Source of the DNA: CAVVDT01 sp963747005
GTDB lineage: Bacteria; Pseudomonadota; Alphaproteobacteria; Rhizobiales; Aestuariivirgaceae
Assembly: GCA_963747005.1 (NCBI GenBank)
Contig: CAVVDT010000003.1
Span: 496,001 to 560,000 of the forward strand
DNA: 64,000 nt
Direction: 5' to 3'
Shown here: positions 62,700-64,000 of the stretch, piece by piece
How positions within the stretch are numbered: position 1 is the stretch's first letter
How the letters are laid out: every line of letters starts with the position of its first letter
Notes under the pieces: generated by a model
Seen by the model: the letters and a program-made list of their open reading frames with translations, nothing else
The model's database searches: none
Told to the model about the DNA's origin: nothing
Translations under genes and position numbers: made by a program

Positions 62700-63365
62700 A
62701 TGCCGAGAATGAAAGCCGCGAAGCAGGCGGAACTGGAGGCGTTCTGGCGTGCGCATGTCGACGGCTGGCGCCGTAGCCTCCTGAATCAGCGCGAATATTG
62801 CCAGGTGCACGGGCTGCCTTTGAAGCGGTTCGAGAACTGGCGTGCGAAGTACCGGCACGAGGACGGGCGCTTTCCCCACAAAGTGCTCTACCGCCGCAAC
62901 AGGGACCTTAGTCATATGACTGATCCTATGACTAAGGAAGTTGCAGCGGCGGCGACCTGGATTCCCTCCGGGCGATCGCGCGGGGCCGGCGCGCGGCGCA
63001 ACTTCGCAGAGGCCGACAAGCGCCGGATTGTCGAAGAGGCCTGCCGCGAGGGCGCGTCGATCTCCGGTGTGGCCAGGAAGTACGGGATTGCGGCGGCGGT
63101 GGTGTTCCGCTGGCGCAAGGAGCTGGCCCCGGCGCCTGAACCGGTCCTCCTGCCGGTCGTACTCAGCGATGCGCCAGATCAGCCGGGGGATGCGCCTCGA
63201 TCCGGTCTGGTGCAGATGTCCGCCCCTGCTCCGGTAATCGTCGAGCGGTCAGCGCCGGCAATCGAGGTTGAGCTGGTTGGCGGCCGGCGTGTCCGCTTCG
63301 GGCGTGATGTCGATCCCGAGATGGTGCACCGCCTGGTCATGCTGCTTGAGGGAGGTGTGTCATGA
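62700..63365 (+). CDS. tnpA: IS66 accessory protein TnpA
   Basis: This 221-residue protein has an N-terminal KQAELEAFWRAHVDGWRRSLLNQREYCQVHGLPLKRFENW domain and a second HTH (RRNFAEADKRRIVEEACREGASISGVARKYGIAAAVVFRWRKE). This is the IS66 TnpA layout. AGGAG is 6 bases before ATG 62700; ATG 62694 and 62697 are close alternatives. It binds the element's ends together with TnpB. Confidence 0.85.
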   Translation: MPRMKAAKQAELEAFWRAHVDGWRRSLLNQREYCQVHGLPLKRFENWRAKYRHEDGRFPHKVLYRRNRDLSHMTDPMTKEVAAAATWIPSGRSRGAGARRNFAEADKRRIVEEACREGASISGVARKYGIAAAVVFRWRKELAPAPEPVLLPVVLSDAPDQPGDAPRSGLVQMSAPAPVIVERSAPAIEVELVGGRRVRFGRDVDPEMVHRLVMLLEGGVS

Positions 63366-63715
63366 TGATGGCTCCGGCAGGGGTGAAAGTGCATCTCGCG
63401 CTTGGCGTGACGGATATGCGCAAGGGGATTGACGGGCTGGCGATGGTGGTCCAGGGCATCCTGAAGCAGGATCCGTTCTGCGGGCATCTGTTCGCCTTCC
63501 GCGGCCGCAAGGCCAATCTCATCAAAATCCTGTTCTGGGACGGCACCGGCTTGTGCCTGTTCACCAAGCGGCTTGAACAGGGCCACTTCGCGTGGCCCGC
63601 AGCAGGCGCCCCGGGCGATGCGGTCAGTCTCACCCCGGTGCAGCTGTCGATGCTGATCGAAGGGATCAACTGGCGCGCACCGGAGCGGACATGGCGGCCT
63701 GCCGCAGCCGGGTGA
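63362..63715 (+). CDS. tnpB: IS66 accessory protein TnpB
   Basis: This 117-residue protein is the IS66 Orf2-type TnpB: LALGVTDMRKGIDGLAMVVQGILKQDPFCGHLFAFRGRKANLIKILFWDGTGLCLFTKRLEQGHFAWP. It overlaps tnpA by 4 bp (ATGA), as is usual in this family. Its role in transposition is accessory. Confidence 0.92.
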   Translation: MMMAPAGVKVHLALGVTDMRKGIDGLAMVVQGILKQDPFCGHLFAFRGRKANLIKILFWDGTGLCLFTKRLEQGHFAWPAAGAPGDAVSLTPVQLSMLIEGINWRAPERTWRPAAAG

Positions 63716-63785
63716 AAGGGCCGGAAGCTCGCCTGAATCTCCCTGAATTGCTTGGGTTTTTGCCTGTCCTGATGTATTATCGGTC

Positions 63786-64000
63786 ATGCAGCTTGATCTT
63801 GCCAATCTGCCCTCCGATACCGCTCTTTTACATCGCCTGGTGCGCGACATGGCGGCGCTTGTCGAGCACCGTGATGACGAGATTGAGCGCCTGCAGCAGA
63901 TCATCAGGCAGCTTCAGCGAGCGCACTACGGGCGCCGCTCGGAACGGCTCGATCCGGATCAGCTGACGCTGGCGCTCGAGGATCTGGAGAGTGACCTTGC
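63786..64000 (+). CDS. tnpC: IS66 transposase TnpC, N-terminal fragment
   Basis: The first 71 or so codons of the IS66 transposase are present: a coiled helix (DDEIERLQQIIRQLQRAHYGRRSERLDPDQLTLALEDLESDL), typical of the TnpC N-terminus. ATG 63786 begins 70 bp after tnpB. The DDE catalytic domain lies beyond the edge of the window, so the activity of this copy is unknown. Confidence 0.85.
   Translation, partial: MQLDLANLPSDTALLHRLVRDMAALVEHRDDEIERLQQIIRQLQRAHYGRRSERLDPDQLTLALEDLESDL

Larger units (their letters stand above)
62612..64000 (+). mobile_element. IS66-family insertion element, left part
   Basis: The left end starts GTAAGCG at 62612, the terminal sequence typical of IS66-family inverted repeats. 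Next come the three genes tnpA, tnpB and tnpC in order. The element runs past the right edge of the window, so the right inverted repeat and the target duplication (the 8 bases before 62612 are GCCGGATC) cannot be checked. Confidence 0.85.

Noticed and set aside
1..64000. tRNA, rRNA, CRISPR array or prophage
   Set aside because: I saw no cloverleaf-like tRNA gene, rRNA segment, regularly spaced repeat array or phage structural gene while reading the window; a tRNAscan and CRISPR search would settle it.

Overview
The window is GC-rich, densely coded DNA from an alphaproteobacterium, most likely a marine or saline-habitat member of the Hyphomicrobiales. That placement is inferred from three things: many ABC, TRAP and TTT uptake systems and amine oxidoreductases, two copies of a GAGCATGATG-type intergenic hairpin that I associate with this order, and genes for dimethylsulfoniopropionate (DMSP) cleavage. 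I recognised no rRNA, tRNA or CRISPR array.

Layout. 0.2-7.7 kb: two tandem DddQ-like DMSP lyase cupins (+), a Met-rich periplasmic cupredoxin behind an FNR-type box, then on the minus strand a DddP-type DMSP lyase and an FAD/GcvT dimethylglycine-dehydrogenase-like enzyme overlapping an MFS exporter. 8-10 kb: two von Willebrand A proteins (TadG-like and DUF1194). 10-17 kb (-): an oligopeptide-type ABC transporter (fused double ATPase, two permeases, no binding protein), a frameshifted sarcosine-oxidase-like flavoprotein and a fatty-acid-desaturase-like protein. These diverge from an XRE regulator, a PhnD-like protein without signal peptide, and a GST. 19.6-24.3 kb: GntR regulator, ThDP enzyme of the oxalyl-CoA decarboxylase/2-hydroxyacyl-CoA lyase type, formyl-CoA transferase and an ALDH1L1-like formyltransferase. 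24.4-26.5 kb: two universal stress proteins and TerC. 26.9-32 kb: tripartite tricarboxylate transporter (TctCBA), ketopantoate-reductase-like enzyme and a zinc metallopeptidase. 32-35.6 kb (-): TRAP transporter (DctMQP) and a PCuAC-like protein. 35.7-46 kb: NAD synthetase, glutamyl-tRNA synthetase, an HTH/zinc-knuckle protein, a polyprenyl-phosphate glycosyltransferase, thioesterase, HD protein, PfkB kinase, a Tyr-rich secreted peptide, a GH5-like hydrolase and pyroglutamyl peptidase. 46-55 kb: aldehyde dehydrogenase, a complete peptide ABC transporter and an M81 peptidase. 55-57.6 kb: cytochrome bd (Cio-type) oxidase with a 37-residue accessory protein. 57.6-62.2 kb: NTF2-FMO monooxygenase, bicupin, choline-dehydrogenase-like GMC enzyme. 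62.6 kb to the end: an IS66-family element that runs off the window.

How it fits together. Much of the window takes up and strips small osmolyte-like and organic-acid compounds (DMSP, methylated amines, oxalate or 2-hydroxyacids, peptides) and handles their one-carbon products. The two most interesting points are the clustering of two DMSP-lyase families (cupin and M24) in 4 kb, and an identical TGGTATACCA palindrome at the promoter of the GntR/formyl-CoA operon and at the promoter of the TctCBA transporter 7 kb away. The second point suggests one regulator controlling uptake and breakdown of a substrate that yields formyl-CoA, with a formyltransferase positioned to pass the formyl group to tetrahydrofolate. 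Both are inferences from sequence.
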